This document shows, piece after piece, positions 32,556 to 45,038 of a DNA stretch of 64,000 bases. Each line of letters starts with the position of its first letter. Positions within the stretch are counted from its first letter, which is position 1. The stretch covers positions 4,689,001-4,753,000 of the forward strand of contig NC_134682.1 of assembly GCF_024713945.1 (NCBI RefSeq), written 5' to 3'. Source of the stretch: Dermatophagoides farinae (taxonomy: Eukaryota; Arthropoda; Arachnida; Sarcoptiformes; Pyroglyphidae). Position numbers and translations under genes: made by a program. The notes under the pieces are model-generated. The model did no database searches. It saw nothing but the letters and a program-made list of their open reading frames with translations, and was not told the origin of the DNA.

Positions 32556-33930
32556 CTATATTGTAGTCCCTTGTTGCCGCCATTGTTGTTGTTCGGATGA
32601 ATTATTATCTTCATCATCATCATTAGCTGTTGATGATGATTGTCGAAATTTTCGACGTTGAAAATGTATAGTAGACATGATGGCATCATCCAATGTACGA
32701 TCCATTTCAATCATATTTGATTCCTGTAATCGTTTTGCTAATGAATCAATTTTCGTTACCAATTCTTTGTGTTTGTCATCACTTTTTTTGACAATCTCAA
32801 GAATTTCTGCCAATACATCATTGAATATGATTTGATATTTTTTCGGTTTATCTTTGTTCAATTGAAATTGAATAATATCGGCCACATCATTCAATCGGTT
32901 AATACGTGCCAATGCTAATAATCGTATACTTTGCATTATAATATTCATTGTTTTTAAATTCAAATTCCTTATTACTTCCAATGTAATATTTGGATGATTC
33001 TGGCGAATCGCCAATGTAAGGAAACAATATAGACCACGTAATTTAACCTGATTATTTGACATTTGAATAGATCGCAGTACACGGAAAGCCGATTCAAATG
33101 ACTCGGTTGTGTTCTAGAGATCAAAATATATTTAAAAAAAAAATTGGAAATTTCAACAGATTTTCTCTCGAGTAAAGAAAAAACATACCAATTTATAGCA
33201 TGCAGCAAAATATAGTACGGCCGAATCCACCGGATATTTAACATCGAAATCAAATTTGTTGGTTGCATAATCAAATAATTTCATTGCATCCTGATAACGG
33301 CCATTTTCCAATAGTATGTCCATCGCTATTGTAACGGAACTTATTTGTGTGAAAAATTCTTTATATTTCTAAAATTTGAAAAAAAAGAAAGAATTATAAT
33401 CAAATTGTAAACTTCGATTATTCAAAAAAAAAACGAACCGGTTTAAAAATCCACATGGCCATATCGACATTGTTCAGGTGTCGTGCTAAACGCATTACAA
33501 CCGGACCAAATTGAAATAGACCAAAACGCAATGATTGATTTTGTTTTTCAAATTTATCAATCGCTCGTTTCAACAGATCAATATGATCATCGGTATTGTC
33601 GCATAAGAATAGGAGATTTTTCAAATCTTCCGAAAGTATCGCATTTTTATCATCGGCAATATGTTCGGCAAGACGTTCGAAAAATATTGGTTTTTGCGAA
33701 CCAAAACGTTGACTAACTTGTTGCCGTAATTGTACGAAACGATCCACGCCAAGTACTTCATCGGAAAATAATTGCCGTTTTGATTGTAAATTAATCGTTG
33801 TTGTCATTGATGTAGGTGGTACGGTCAAACATTTTGATTCGAAACTTGTGAATCCATTATTATTCAATAATCGAGGTAGATTTAATCGATTAAATTGTCG
33901 TAGATTATGAAAGAAAACCGGATTGGCCAT
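32556..33930 (-). CDS. PTCD2: Pentatricopeptide repeat protein 2 (PTCD2-like), mitochondrial
   Basis: Three exons with consistent phases: 33439-33930, 33189-33368 and 32556-33113, giving 409 residues. The N-terminus is rich in Arg, Asn and Leu without acids, as in a mitochondrial targeting sequence. Segments such as LLFLCDNTDDHIDLLKRAID and LRFGLFQFGPVVMRLARHLN match vertebrate PTCD2 (LLHLCESRDHVELAKNVI, FTLGEYKFGPLFVRLCYEL), and TIHFQRRKFRQSSS matches its C-terminus. PTCD2 is implicated in mitochondrial RNA processing (family knowledge). Introns are about 70-75 bases. The gene is divergent from ORC2, with 237 bases between start codons. Convergent with PPIB at its 3' end. Confidence 0.82.
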
Positions 33931-34167
33931 GATAATAATTTTAGGAAGAAAAAAAAATTCAACTCAAATGAATATAAATGATAGTGGCAAAAACGTTGTT
34001 GAAATGTCGAATACAAAAAAAAACATGTGATCATTGTAGCAATGGCGCCATCTTTTGAATGAATCATATGATTTATGATTTCTTGTGTTTTGTTTCATTC
34101 GATTTTGGCCATCCAAATTGCAGATATTTTTTTGGAATTTAAAATAAAAAAATAACCACCAACAACG
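33931..34167. promoter_or_regulatory. Shared divergent promoter, PTCD2 and ORC2
   Basis: 237 bases between start codons. It contains AAGATGGCGCC (minus strand, 34044-34054) inside a near-palindrome ATGGCGCCAT. This resembles the YY1 core AAGATGGCGGC common near starts of housekeeping and mitochondrial genes. The site assignment is an inference. Confidence 0.5.
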
Positions 34168-35589
34168 ATGTCATATTCAACAAGATCAAAACGTAAAATC
34201 ACAACGACAACAACTACAACCGAAAATAATGATGATAAAACGGAAAAATTATCATTGAAAAAGAATGCTCAACCACTGTCTACCACCACTATTCCTACGA
34301 CGATGATGAAAATCGAAAATGATAGTGAAATGGATGAAGATCCTGACGATCCAGAAGAAGAAGAAGAAGACGAACAAGATGATGATTCAAATGATGAAAA
34401 TGAAAACATGGCCGAAGAAATTGAAATACAAGCTGAAGAAAGATTATTATTTGATGATGTTACCAATCATCGTGATGTGAATGCCTTAAACGGTATTAGT
34501 GATCATTATTTTTTAAGAAAATCAAAATCTCGTTCAAAAAAACCAAAACAAATGAATGGTGATGGCGACAATCATTGTGAATTTTTTGAACAATTTGAAA
34601 AATCAATTGAAATGATGAATGAAATGAAATTTATTGAAACTATCGACATGGAAATGGAACAAATACGACGTGAATTACGTATCAATCATGATGAACTAGA
34701 TATGCAACGATATTTGCAACTATTAATGGAACGTTTCAACATCATACTATATGGTTATGGATCCAAAATAAAAATTCTACAACATTTCATCGATAATTAT
34801 CTTCATGATCGATATCATTACATTATAATACGTGGTTATGAACCAGAATTAACCATGAAACATATTCTAATCATTCTGAATCGACCATTAGGTAATGGTT
34901 TGGATTCATTGATTATGAATCATGATAAATTATTCGAAGAATTGAATGAAATGTTCAACGATCAACAGCAGCAACATCTATTCATTGTGATTCATTCAAT
35001 CGATCGTTTAATACAAGAAGATCGTAAAAATTTAATGAAAAATTTCTTGGTAAAACTTTTCACTAGCGTTCATAACATTCATTTGATAACATCAGCTGAT
35101 ACGGTGTATGGTGATTTTCTATGGACCCAACAGGAACGTGATCAGCTACGCTTACATTCAATGCCATTGAATACATATCAGCCATATATCATTGAAAGAC
35201 GTTCGATTAATGGTGCACATTCATCATTATGGTGGTTACCAACAACATCATCACGTTCAATAGGTTCCAGAATGATGTCAGCAAATTTTTCATCCGTTAC
35301 CTATGTATATGAATCATTGAATGATAATGCAAAAAAGATTTTCATAATTATACTGAAACATTTCCTGGATATGGGAAAATCATCACGAACAATGAAATTG
35401 GATGAATTATATCGAATTTGTCGTGAAGAATTTCTCACTAGTTCACTGTCAACAATAAGACAACAATTGACAGAATTTAAAGATCATAAATTATTAAAAT
35501 TTCGTACCGACATTGGTGGTAGTGAATGTTTATCATTATCATTTGATTTAGATGTCGTAAGAAAATTTCTTGATTCAATTAATGATTGA
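34168..35589 (+). CDS. ORC2: Origin recognition complex subunit 2
   Basis: Subunit of the ORC complex that marks DNA replication origins. Intronless, 473 residues. The first 130 residues are low-complexity Thr and acidic sequence with an early basic RSKRK. The conserved C-terminal part has FNIILYGYGSKIKILQHFI (ORC2 signature, human FNIVLYGLGSKRDLLERF), IIIRGYEPELTMKHILIILN, FIVIHSIDRLI, HNIHLITSADT with WTQQERDQLR, and a winged-helix end with LRQQLTEF-like RQQLTEFKDHKLLKFR. As in other ORC2 proteins the AAA-like fold lacks a standard Walker A. It is somewhat shorter than human ORC2 (577). Confidence 0.93.
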   Translation: MSYSTRSKRKITTTTTTTENNDDKTEKLSLKKNAQPLSTTTIPTTMMKIENDSEMDEDPDDPEEEEEDEQDDDSNDENENMAEEIEIQAEERLLFDDVTNHRDVNALNGISDHYFLRKSKSRSKKPKQMNGDGDNHCEFFEQFEKSIEMMNEMKFIETIDMEMEQIRRELRINHDELDMQRYLQLLMERFNIILYGYGSKIKILQHFIDNYLHDRYHYIIIRGYEPELTMKHILIILNRPLGNGLDSLIMNHDKLFEELNEMFNDQQQQHLFIVIHSIDRLIQEDRKNLMKNFLVKLFTSVHNIHLITSADTVYGDFLWTQQERDQLRLHSMPLNTYQPYIIERRSINGAHSSLWWLPTTSSRSIGSRMMSANFSSVTYVYESLNDNAKKIFIIILKHFLDMGKSSRTMKLDELYRICREEFLTSSLSTIRQQLTEFKDHKLLKFRTDIGGSECLSLSFDLDVVRKFLDSIND

Positions 35590-37088
35590 TTTAATAAAAA
35601 CAATGATTTACATCATTTTTATTTAATTTATCTTGTCCATGATTTTGTCGTTGTTACTGTTGTTGTTGTTCCAGGAAATCGATTACATTAGCTGGTAACA
35701 GATTGTATGTGAGAATATTCTTTTTCGTTTTCAAAAATGAGATAATTGAAATTTTTTTTTTTAAACAATTCTTTAGTGGCCATTTAAAAGAAAAATTTCT
35801 GGAATCATCATCATCATCATCTTGTATAAAACTAAAATCTTGGCGATCCAAGAATATATATCTGGATCACAAAATGGAAAATTCAAACGGGAAACAGAAT
35901 AATAATAATTATTATTGTTTAAAATCGAATCATCAGTATGAACTATATGCACACACACACACACACACACAAAGAATTCGAATTATAGTCATAATAGAAT
36001 ATTCTTGATAATAGTCTCCGCCTACAAATACCGCCTATCAAAGTAATCTGACCAATCCGAATATTTACAAATGGCGTCCATATATACTATATATACATTT
36101 TTTTCGAATATTTCGAACATCAAGTGTATCCGTGTGTGTGTTGTCCATAATCATTTTTTTTTGTTTTTTTTTCTGGAACACTTGTTCCAAAAGATAGAAA
36201 AATGAAATTCGTTGATGTTAAAGTTCTTTCTAACGACACATCTGGTTTGTGTGTGTGTTTCATATTCACGATGGCAACATCTGGTTATTGAAGAAGAAAT
36301 CGAGAATAACAAACTCGAGAAATGAAATGAAATGAAATGAACAACAACAACAACAAAAACAGCACAAGCCAATTTGATGTGTGCGATCAACGGCGATTAT
36401 TATTTGAAAGCGAATTTTCTCGAAGCTTTTTTCATTTTTTTTTCTCGTTCGTCAGTAAAACATTGCACAAAGAATTTGGTAATTTTCCACCATCGCACAC
36501 CACCACACACACACACCGAACGGAAGAATTGAATCCATTGGCAAAAGACAATTCAATGGCATTGAAATTATTTGTGTTTTGAAAATCAATCGATCAATGA
36601 TCATCAGTCATCATAATCATCATCATTATTATTATTTGAGAGCCTGATTCATTTATTTCATATTTGGATCCAGGTAATTTTTGATTTGAATTGAGTGAAC
36701 AAAAAACAAAAAACAAAAACACAGAATATTTAAGCTTGATTTACACCAGTTTGTCTTGGTGTGTAACATATTTGTATATTCGTATGAAATTCATTCGAAC
36801 GTGTATGTAACATACGGTGTTATTTTTTTCCGGCTATTTTGATTCATATGTGTCCATTACCAAGATTGTCAATGCCAACACCATCGTTAACATTCGAAAA
36901 GGCAAAAATAAAAAAAAAAAAAAGTTTACCGACCTATGCTATGCTGATTTGACAGAAAATTTTTTCATCTCTCTCCTGCTTTCCATTATTTATTCTTGAG
37001 TGAATAATAATCATTGATTCATTTGAATGATTTTTTTCCACAATTCCAATTAATTAATTTCATCAATTATTAAATTGATCCAATAATC
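35590..37088. other. Intergenic region upstream of the bHLH gene
   Basis: 1.5 kb without a convincing gene. It includes a (CA)n run at 35950-35971, an ATGGCGTCCAT motif near 36070, TG/CA runs near 36127-36140 and 36500-36515, and T/A homopolymers. The right part presumably contains the promoter and 5' UTR of the Fer3-like gene. Short open frames here are low-complexity. Confidence 0.55.
35950..35971. repeat. (CA)n microsatellite
   Basis: Eleven uninterrupted CA units downstream of ORC2. Confidence 0.85.
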
Positions 37089-39482
37089 ATGAAACAACAA
37101 CAATCAGCAGCAACAAAAAAATCTCCAAGATCAAAATTATCATTATCAAATTCCAACGAAAAATTCTCAAATATCCCATCTTCATCATCATCATCATCTT
37201 CGGCATATATGCATCATAATAAAAAAAGTAAAGAATATCGTGCTTATTATGAAGCTGCAGCTATTGCAGCAGCGGCTGCTGCATCAGAATTTTTTAAACA
37301 GCCCACATCATCATCTGCAACATCATCATCGATTATGAATCAATCAACATCAATATTGGATTCTGGATATGGATCATCATCATTGAATCGTTATCCAGAT
37401 CAAACATCAGCTGGTAATTATCCAATGGTTAATCCATATGATCATTTAGCATCAACATTGGGTTTGAATCTTCGCAATTCTGAAACGAATAACCATCATC
37501 ATAATAATGGTGGTTATGGATCATCATCATCAACCACAAATTATCATTCACAAAGATTTAATAATTCATCATCGTCTGCATTCATTTTTCCTTATCCACA
37601 ACATCAATCAACATCCGGTTATTATTCAAATGGTTGTTGTTCCAATAGTTTTGATCCGACAAATCAAGTGATTGATCAACACCTACAACAATCAGTATCC
37701 AATAATTGTTGGAACCGCAATACAACAACAACAACAGTAGCAACTTTAACTTCAACAATTCAAACAACAACGATGACAACAACTGGGACAACTAGGACTA
37801 CCACCACCACCACATTATCATCATCATCATCATTGAATCAAGGGTCCAATGTCAATGCTGGAACGACTGCTAAAGCTACTAATACGAAAGCTACTGAAAC
37901 CGCTGCAACCATTTCTACAACTAAACAAAGTCACAAGTCACATCGTGAGGAAAATCATTTAATTCAAATAGATTTGATCCCACCTACTTCGGGTACTAAT
38001 GTAGATGATGATGATGATTGCAATCATCGTGGCCGTTCAACAGTTGATTCATCGACTTTATTGTTTGCAGATCACCGTCATCATAATAATCGATCATCAC
38101 CATTTTGTAGGCCACCATCAGCTGCAACAAAAATATCAAAATCTTTATCAAAAGAATCAGCATCATCGCGACAAATTGAAATAAATTTCAATTTGGATGA
38201 AAATCGTAATCGAACAAAAAGTAATCATCGACCATCAACAACAATAACAACAACAACAGCGACACCAAAAATGACTGTCGTTCATCACATTTTATCACCA
38301 TCGATTGTATCGAATGAATCACATCCACATCCACATCATCATATACAACAACAACAACATACGGATGTTGATCATTCAATAAGTCCAAATTCAACAACAA
38401 TTTCATCATCCTCATATTTATCAACAGCTAGTCATTCATCATCATCATCATCATCATCATCAATAAATTGTTCACCACCATTGATTCTTACAAATGATGA
38501 TAATTCACATGGATATATTGGTTATCCGATATCAACAACAAAAACTTCAATACATTTACCTATCCATCAGCAACAACATGGGAATTCAATAAAATCTGGT
38601 CCAACAAAACCAAAATCAAAACCACGTAGACGTGTAGCAACAGTAGCACAACGTCGTGCAGCAAATATCCGAGAACGGCGACGAATGTTTAATTTAAATT
38701 CAGCATTTGATAAGTTACGAAAAAAAGTTCCGACATTTGCATATGAAAAACGTTTATCAAGAATTGAAACATTACGTTTAGCTATAATGTATATAAGTTT
38801 CATGTCTGATCTATTGGATACAACAAGCATTGCAAGTGATATGACAACAATTGAACCACCACAGCAACAACAACAACAATTATCACCATCATTAACAATG
38901 ACAAATCGATCAATGAAAATATTGAAATCAAAAATGGAAAAAGCAAATCGAATTAAGTCATCATCAATCGTCGACGATGATGAACGATCCAATGATAATG
39001 AAATGATGGAAGAAGAACAAGAAATGAATCCGATAAAATCATCAACATCGATGAAAACATTAAAATCATCATTTACATTGATGAATGAAACGAATGAAAA
39101 TCAAATACCAACAACTATTGTAGTGGATAATTTGTCACCACCATCAACCACAACAACGACATTTCATAATCCTAATCCACCATCAATACCACAATCGTCA
39201 TCGTATACGATTAATGAAAATATTTATTATCCAGGTCATCATCATCATCATCATCAATTTCTAATGGAACGTTATCCATCTACATCATCGACATCATCAT
39301 TATGGACAGCGAATAATAATCATGATCACCATTATGGAAATCATCATCATCATCATCATTTTGGATCAAATTCAAGTGGCCATAATGATTTGGCATCATC
39401 ATCATCATCATCGTCATTTGGTCATCATAATAATCATTATCATACACCATCAACAGCAACAACAACAATTCGATATTGTTGA
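37089..39482 (+). CDS. fer3: bHLH transcription factor, Fer3/FERD3L (NATO3) type
   Basis: Intronless, 797 residues. One bHLH domain (about residues 512-577): basic region [17 protein letters not shown], helix 1 [20 protein letters not shown], helix 2 [18 protein letters not shown]. The sequence [20 protein letters not shown] is characteristic of the Fer3/FERD3L group; the related PTF1A/Fer1 type has IPTLPYEKRLSKVDTLKLAI. Group A bHLH proteins of this kind bind E-boxes as dimers with E-proteins and direct neural or gut cell fate. Known Fer3 proteins are short (about 170-200 residues). Here the domain sits inside about 730 residues of Ser, Thr, His, Asn and Gln runs. The long gene-free stretch downstream fits a developmental regulator with extended control DNA. 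Confidence 0.88.
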   Translation: MKQQQSAATKKSPRSKLSLSNSNEKFSNIPSSSSSSSSAYMHHNKKSKEYRAYYEAAAIAAAAAASEFFKQPTSSSATSSSIMNQSTSILDSGYGSSSLNRYPDQTSAGNYPMVNPYDHLASTLGLNLRNSETNNHHHNNGGYGSSSSTTNYHSQRFNNSSSSAFIFPYPQHQSTSGYYSNGCCSNSFDPTNQVIDQHLQQSVSNNCWNRNTTTTTVATLTSTIQTTTMTTTGTTRTTTTTTLSSSSSLNQGSNVNAGTTAKATNTKATETAATISTTKQSHKSHREENHLIQIDLIPPTSGTNVDDDDDCNHRGRSTVDSSTLLFADHRHHNNRSSPFCRPPSAATKISKSLSKESASSRQIEINFNLDENRNRTKSNHRPSTTITTTTATPKMTVVHHILSPSIVSNESHPHPHHHIQQQQHTDVDHSISPNSTTISSSSYLSTASHSSSSSSSSSINCSPPLILTNDDNSHGYIGYPISTTKTSIHLPIHQQQHGNSIKSGPTKPKSKPRRRVATVAQRRAANIRERRRMFNLNSAFDKLRKKVPTFAYEKRLSRIETLRLAIMYISFMSDLLDTTSIASDMTTIEPPQQQQQQLSPSLTMTNRSMKILKSKMEKANRIKSSSIVDDDERSNDNEMMEEEQEMNPIKSSTSMKTLKSSFTLMNETNENQIPTTIVVDNLSPPSTTTTTFHNPNPPSIPQSSSYTINENIYYPGHHHHHHQFLMERYPSTSSTSSLWTANNNHDHHYGNHHHHHHFGSNSSGHNDLASSSSSSSFGHHNNHYHTPSTATTTIRYC

Positions 39483-39841
39483 ATGAATATGAAAAACAAC
39501 AATCCGAAAACTAGTCTTCCAGAACTTTTAATTCACATATAAATATTGTATTTCTGGGATATTTTTTTTTTCATTTCAATTTTTTTTGTCTGATCTTTTG
39601 TTTTTTTTTCTTTTGAAATTAATTTTTTTTTGTGATATATGATTTACGTGTGCATGTGTGTGTGTGTACGTGTGTGAAACGAAATTCATTTTAAAAATTT
39701 TTTATTTCAAATAAACGAATAAATTATCTGGATTGATGATGATGATGATGATGATGATTATGTTATTTAAACAAATAACAAAAAGAAAAACATCAACCAA
39801 TTGAAATTTTTTTTCTTCTTCTGATTTATAGGTTCGCATTG

Positions 39842-39862
39842 TTTTTTTTTTTTTTTTTTTTT
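39842..39862. repeat. Poly(T) run
   Basis: Twenty-one T residues about 360 bases after the bHLH stop codon. Confidence 0.75.
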
Positions 39863-41452
39863 GTTCTTTTGAAGCACCTCCCTCGAAAATAATTTCAGCT
39901 TTTCAAATATATCAACATCAACATCAGCAACAACAACAACAACGATGAAAAAAAGACTTGAACGCAGCATCTAGTAAGAGATAGAGAGGCTTATCATATA
40001 TGACAATGACGATGCTATATAGACGTTTTTTTTGGCCACAAGAGATTTACGATTATTTGTTCAGTGTATATTGCGGTTTTTCAATCTTTCTCTCTCTCCA
40101 CTTTTCATAATCGACCGGTAATTATTTTTTTTTCGGTATTTGAATCCATTATCTATTCAGTAATGGCTACTTTTCATGTGCAAGATGTGTGTGTGTGTGT
40201 GTGTTTGAAAACAATTAAAATTTATGATGTTTGCATTTTGGGTTTTTTTTTGAATTTTTTTTCGAAGAAATTTAAATTTTTTTTTTTTTTTTTGATTTAC
40301 CAATTTTTAATCAACAGCTGTTTCAATGTTGATGATCGAGAAAAAAATGACTTGAAATTTTTTTTTTCAATTTCTAAATTCTGATCGATCGAATTTTCAA
40401 ATTGATTGATTACAAATAACTAACTAATTCGTGTTTGTCATTTTGTGGAAATTCAACAGAACAACAACAAAATCATGTTCTGTTTGTGGCCATGTATTAA
40501 AAAAAAAAAAAAATAGAAAAATCTTTAATGTAAACACAACAAACGATATTTATATCGAACACGTGGCGTATCGAGTTGTACGTGTTTGTTGTGTTTGTTT
40601 GATCTTAGATTTTGATACAAAATGTCAACATTCATAATTTCATGTATAGCCTACTTACTAAAAAAAATTGAAAATTATTATTAATTATAATCAATTTATT
40701 ATTAGTGTAGAAAAATTGTGATTAATTGAAGAAACAAAATATCGAAACACATCAAACACATGTACTACAAAGTAAGTAAATATTATATATCTGACAGAAA
40801 GTTGAGATCCGTTGTTTTTTTTTTAGATGCAAGATGCATAGTGGATAATTGAATTGAATGGACATGAAATGAAAAAAAAATGACAATCCATAACAAATCG
40901 ATTGACATTTTTTTTTGCTGTTTCATTTGTTTGAAATTTTGAAAAAAAAACAAACAAACCAGGGGGAGAGCAAACGATTTGACTAATTATAATCGGTTCA
41001 AAGTTTGGATTTTCTTCGTTCAAAAAAAAAAAAAATTTTTTTTTCTCAATTCTTCATTCATTCACATTTATTCAGTGCTAAGCTAGGTTTCTGGAACAGT
41101 GTGTGTGTAGCAGCCGTTAGTCAAAGTGAATTACATACACACACACACAAGCAGAAACATCCAATGGGTATATAAATGATTGACTTCAATAGTGAAACGA
41201 ATTGATTTCATTTTTTTTTCAAATTAATTTTTTTACCCTGTTTCCATTTATGATTATTATGATAATAACTTACCATTTGGTCGTTTATTCAGAAAAAAAA
41301 TCTCGTCATCATTTTTCTCCATGCGGCCATTATCTTCATTCAGTTAGTTGTTGTGGGCGTGTATGAATGGTTTTATATTGGCAAAAAAAAATAAAATGTG
41401 AATTTCAATTTTCAAAACTTTTTCACTTTTTATGATGATGATGATCATTCTT

Positions 41453-41470
41453 CAGCAGCAGCAGCAGCAG
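41453..41470. repeat. (CAG)n trinucleotide run
   Basis: Six CAG units in non-coding DNA. Confidence 0.8.
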
Positions 41471-41647
41471 TAGATGTAACAGCTTGAAATTCTATATTTA
41501 TGTGTGTGGGTGTTTCTTCTGGGTGGAGGAAGGTGATGGGCGATATATAAAAGTTTCATAACACAATCGCGCGTATCATCATCATCATCAAATGTTTCAA
41601 AAGTCATAAATCGGATTTAGATTTTTTTTTCTTGGATTTCACAAATA

Positions 41648-41674
41648 ATGATGATGATGATGATGATGATGATG
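41648..41674. repeat. (ATG)n trinucleotide run
   Basis: Nine uninterrupted ATG units in the gene-free region. Confidence 0.85.
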
Positions 41675-41858
41675 AAAATGGTTTACCATAAAATTGAAAC
41701 GAAACAACAATTGAAATCATTCGATATTATAATGGTGGTGGTGGTGTTTTTGTAAACCGGAATCTGTCATTCGAGTTACGCCTTTCAATCATACACATTA
41801 TTCGGTTGGATGGATGTTGGAAATAAAGTCTAGCCAGCTATAGCCTATTTCGTTGTTG

Positions 41859-41878
41859 TTTTTTTTTTTTTTTTTTTT
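41859..41878. repeat. Poly(T) run
   Basis: About twenty T residues in the gene-free region. Confidence 0.75.
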
Positions 41879-43025
41879 GATGATCCGATTTTCGTTATGC
41901 TTTTTTTTGTGTTTCTGTGTGTGTGTGTAACAAAAGCCGATTTTTATTGATGGTGATGATTGTTAGCGGATTTGGTCCATGAATGATGATGACGATGATG
42001 ATGAAAAAAAAAGAAAAGATTTGACAGCTTAATCTAGCGAAAGAAAGAAAGGACAAAAAAGTTAGCATAACCTCCATTTTCTTGTTGTTGATGGGGGCAT
42101 TGAAGGTAAGTGTGAAACAAAATGAACAACAGTAGCAGCAGTAACAGCAGCAGTAGCAATAACAATAAATTGAATGGACGAGGAAAAAAATTGATCCAGA
42201 AATTAATCCGATTCGATGATGATGACGAAAAAATTATAATCCGAATATATTCAGTCAGTCAATGCAACACATTCGAATGTTATCTATATACCAATGCGGT
42301 AATAATTGAACTGGGCTATATTAACAGCAGGTGTAATTTTGGGTTGTTGACGTCGTTGTCGTTTGATTTGAAATTGAAATTGAATGTAAAAAAAAATCTG
42401 GAAAATTCAAATTCAAATGAAAATTATCACCACATTTTATATGGATTATAAAGAGAGAATATAACAATAATTACCATATTAGTTGATAGGCAATAATTTC
42501 TTTTCATTCCATTCAATGATCCTGATTATGACTTTTGATGACTTTTTTGTGTAAAAAACCATTCAAATTTGACAGGGCCCAAAACGGACTATTATTGTGT
42601 GTTCCAGTAAGAAGAAGAGAAAAAATCATCTTTTTGAAAGCTGGAACAAACAATAATGAAAAAAGGTTTGAGCTTTTGATTTGTGTGTGTGTGTGATTAC
42701 AAAAGAAACAGAACAGATGACAAATTTATTTTTGATTTTGTACACTTTGTGATGATCATGAAGAGGACAGAGATTGAATTGTGATGTCTCATTCATGACA
42801 TTTCAATCTCGAATGTGTCAGATATGTTTTTGTCATATACACAGATGATGTGTGTCTTTTTTTTTTTGTTTTGTTTATCTGTATGTCACATGTGTGATGA
42901 CATGTTTATCGAGGCGTGAAAAGAAAGGTAGGCCACGAATTTTTTTTCATTTTTTTTTTTTTTTTGAAATTCACCATGATAAAGTTATGAAAATAAAAAA
43001 AATCAAAATCTTGTCACACGCGTTG

Positions 43026-43428
43026 CACGTGCATATCCGTTGTATTGTGGTTTTTTTTCTAAATCTCTTGAAATTGAGATTATTATTGTATAACAACAAC
43101 AATATACAGCACGTGTCAAAATGAAAACAAACAAATAAGACAAAACACGTGCTCGATCTTGATGTTGATGATGATGATGATATTTGTTTAATTAAGTCAA
43201 GAATTCCATAAACATCACAAGTGTAATTCTGATGTGAAAATATTTTTTATAAATTCCCAAAAGAATATTGTAAAAGAAAAAAAATTCCATGAGAAAGTAT
43301 TGATTGAAAAAAAGCAATGTGAGAAAAAAGGAAAAATTTTTAGATTTTTTTCCAACGAAAATTTCCATATTTCATTCATTCAATTCAATTCAATTTATTC
43401 ATCAAAACACGTATTAGTTACACACGTG
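43026..43428. promoter_or_regulatory. Cluster of four CACGTG E-box palindromes
   Basis: CACGTG occurs at 43026-43031, 43110-43115, 43146-43151 and 43423-43428. Palindromic E-boxes bind bHLH or bHLH-PAS/ZIP factors. Four within 403 bases of very AT-rich DNA is more than expected by chance, but function is inferred only. Confidence 0.35.
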
Positions 43429-44480
43429 TCTCTCTGTGTGTGTGTGTGTTTGGGAAAATGAAAACATCAATTATCCGGTCAAATGTCAATTTTTTTTTGT
43501 CATTTGTGTATATGTGTGAACCACATTGTTGTTGTTTGTTATTTTTTTTTTTTTTGCAAGCACTTGTACACTTTATTCATCTGTTGTTGTTTTTTTTTGT
43601 CATTTCACGCTGACCATTTATGAAATTATGAATTCATCATCATTTTTTTCGGTTATTATTAATTGACTTCAATTGTTGTCATCGAAAACACCATTGTGAA
43701 TTATTACAAATTATTTTTCTACACCCACGCGCACATATGCTGGATAATTAATGTTTAAAAAACACAACTTTTTTTTCTAATGTCGATAATCGATTGGTCA
43801 ATTGTGTTTTTGTTTTTCTAGTGGTGGGGTGAAGGGGGACTATTTGAATCATTTTTTTTTGCCTTGTAAACAAAACAAAACAGAGAAAAAAAACGTCGTA
43901 TCGATAGAGATCATATATGATCAAACGCACACACACACACACAATGGGCACAATGACCAACGGATATAACCGATGTGACTGTGTGGTGCGCTGCGTTTTT
44001 GTTTTGTTTTGTTTTTTGTTTGTTTGAAAATTCAATTCAAATCAAGCAGCTAGATTATGATTGAAGACTTTTTACCTTCTTTTTTTTTCTTTTATTAAAA
44101 CACATTTTTTTGTGTGTTGCCAATGGCAAATTGAGATCCAGAAACGAAATTGAATGAATGAAATGAAATATTCAATAAATAAGTGTGTCACACACATACA
44201 CACACACACACAAAATGTTTTCATTGCTTTCATAAATATATCACTTGAACATTCTGAACAAAATGAATATTATGATATGTTTAAATCAATATAAATCAAT
44301 CGTTTTCAATCAATCAATAATAATCAAAAAAAAAAATGTGTTTGTGTGTACACTATTCTGACTGAAATCATCTGTATATATTATGAATATTGACCAATTT
44401 ATATACCGATATATTGGTGATGATGATGATTTTTGATAGTTTTGACGGTTTCTGCTCATTGTGTTCGATAGATGGATCGG

Positions 44481-44500
44481 TGTGTGTGTGTGTGTGTGTG
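44481..44500. repeat. (TG)n microsatellite
   Basis: Ten TG units. Confidence 0.85.
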
Positions 44501-45026
44501 ATCAGTCATTACACAATCAAATATGTGGCCATTGATCGACCGGTCGTTTTTTTTTCTTGCTTTTGTTTTGTTTTTCAATTTGGTCAACACTATTTTCATT
44601 GGTTGATTGTTGTTGGCCAGTCCATTGACTTTGTTTAATTTTTTTTTATTATGCCATACTAGATGAATTTCAAAATTTGATCGATTGATTGACAAATATT
44701 GAATACTGATTGTATTTTTTTTTTCTCCAAAAAACATCATCACTGTCATCAAAATGAATTCAAATGACATAACCACTGGTTTGTTATATTTCAAGATTCA
44801 ATTGTTGTTAAAATAAATGATGATTGATAAAGTTTATAGACCAAACAAACCAACAAACAAAACAAAAACGAAAATCCGGTCATTGTGTAAATTACCATCA
44901 TCATTAGAATGACCATTTGGTTGATGATTTGTCTTGATTTGATTGATATGTAAACATTCATCGCGCACACACAAGTTTTGAACATGACGGATGATTCGAA
45001 CATTGATTCCAACATGGCTCACATAC

Positions 45027-45038
45027 GGCCATCTAGTG
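45027..45038 (-). promoter_or_regulatory. CTCF-like motif (CACTAGATGGCC)
   Basis: On the minus strand the site reads CACTAGATGGCC, close to the recalled animal CTCF core CCACNAGATGGC. It lies between the 5.6 kb gene-free block and the GSTZ gene, a plausible boundary position. Not testable from sequence alone. Confidence 0.25.

Noticed and set aside
42122-42451. 109-residue frame beginning with Asn/Ser run
   Set aside because: Start is an AAC/AGC repeat and the rest has no recognisable family; no splice signals extending it were found.
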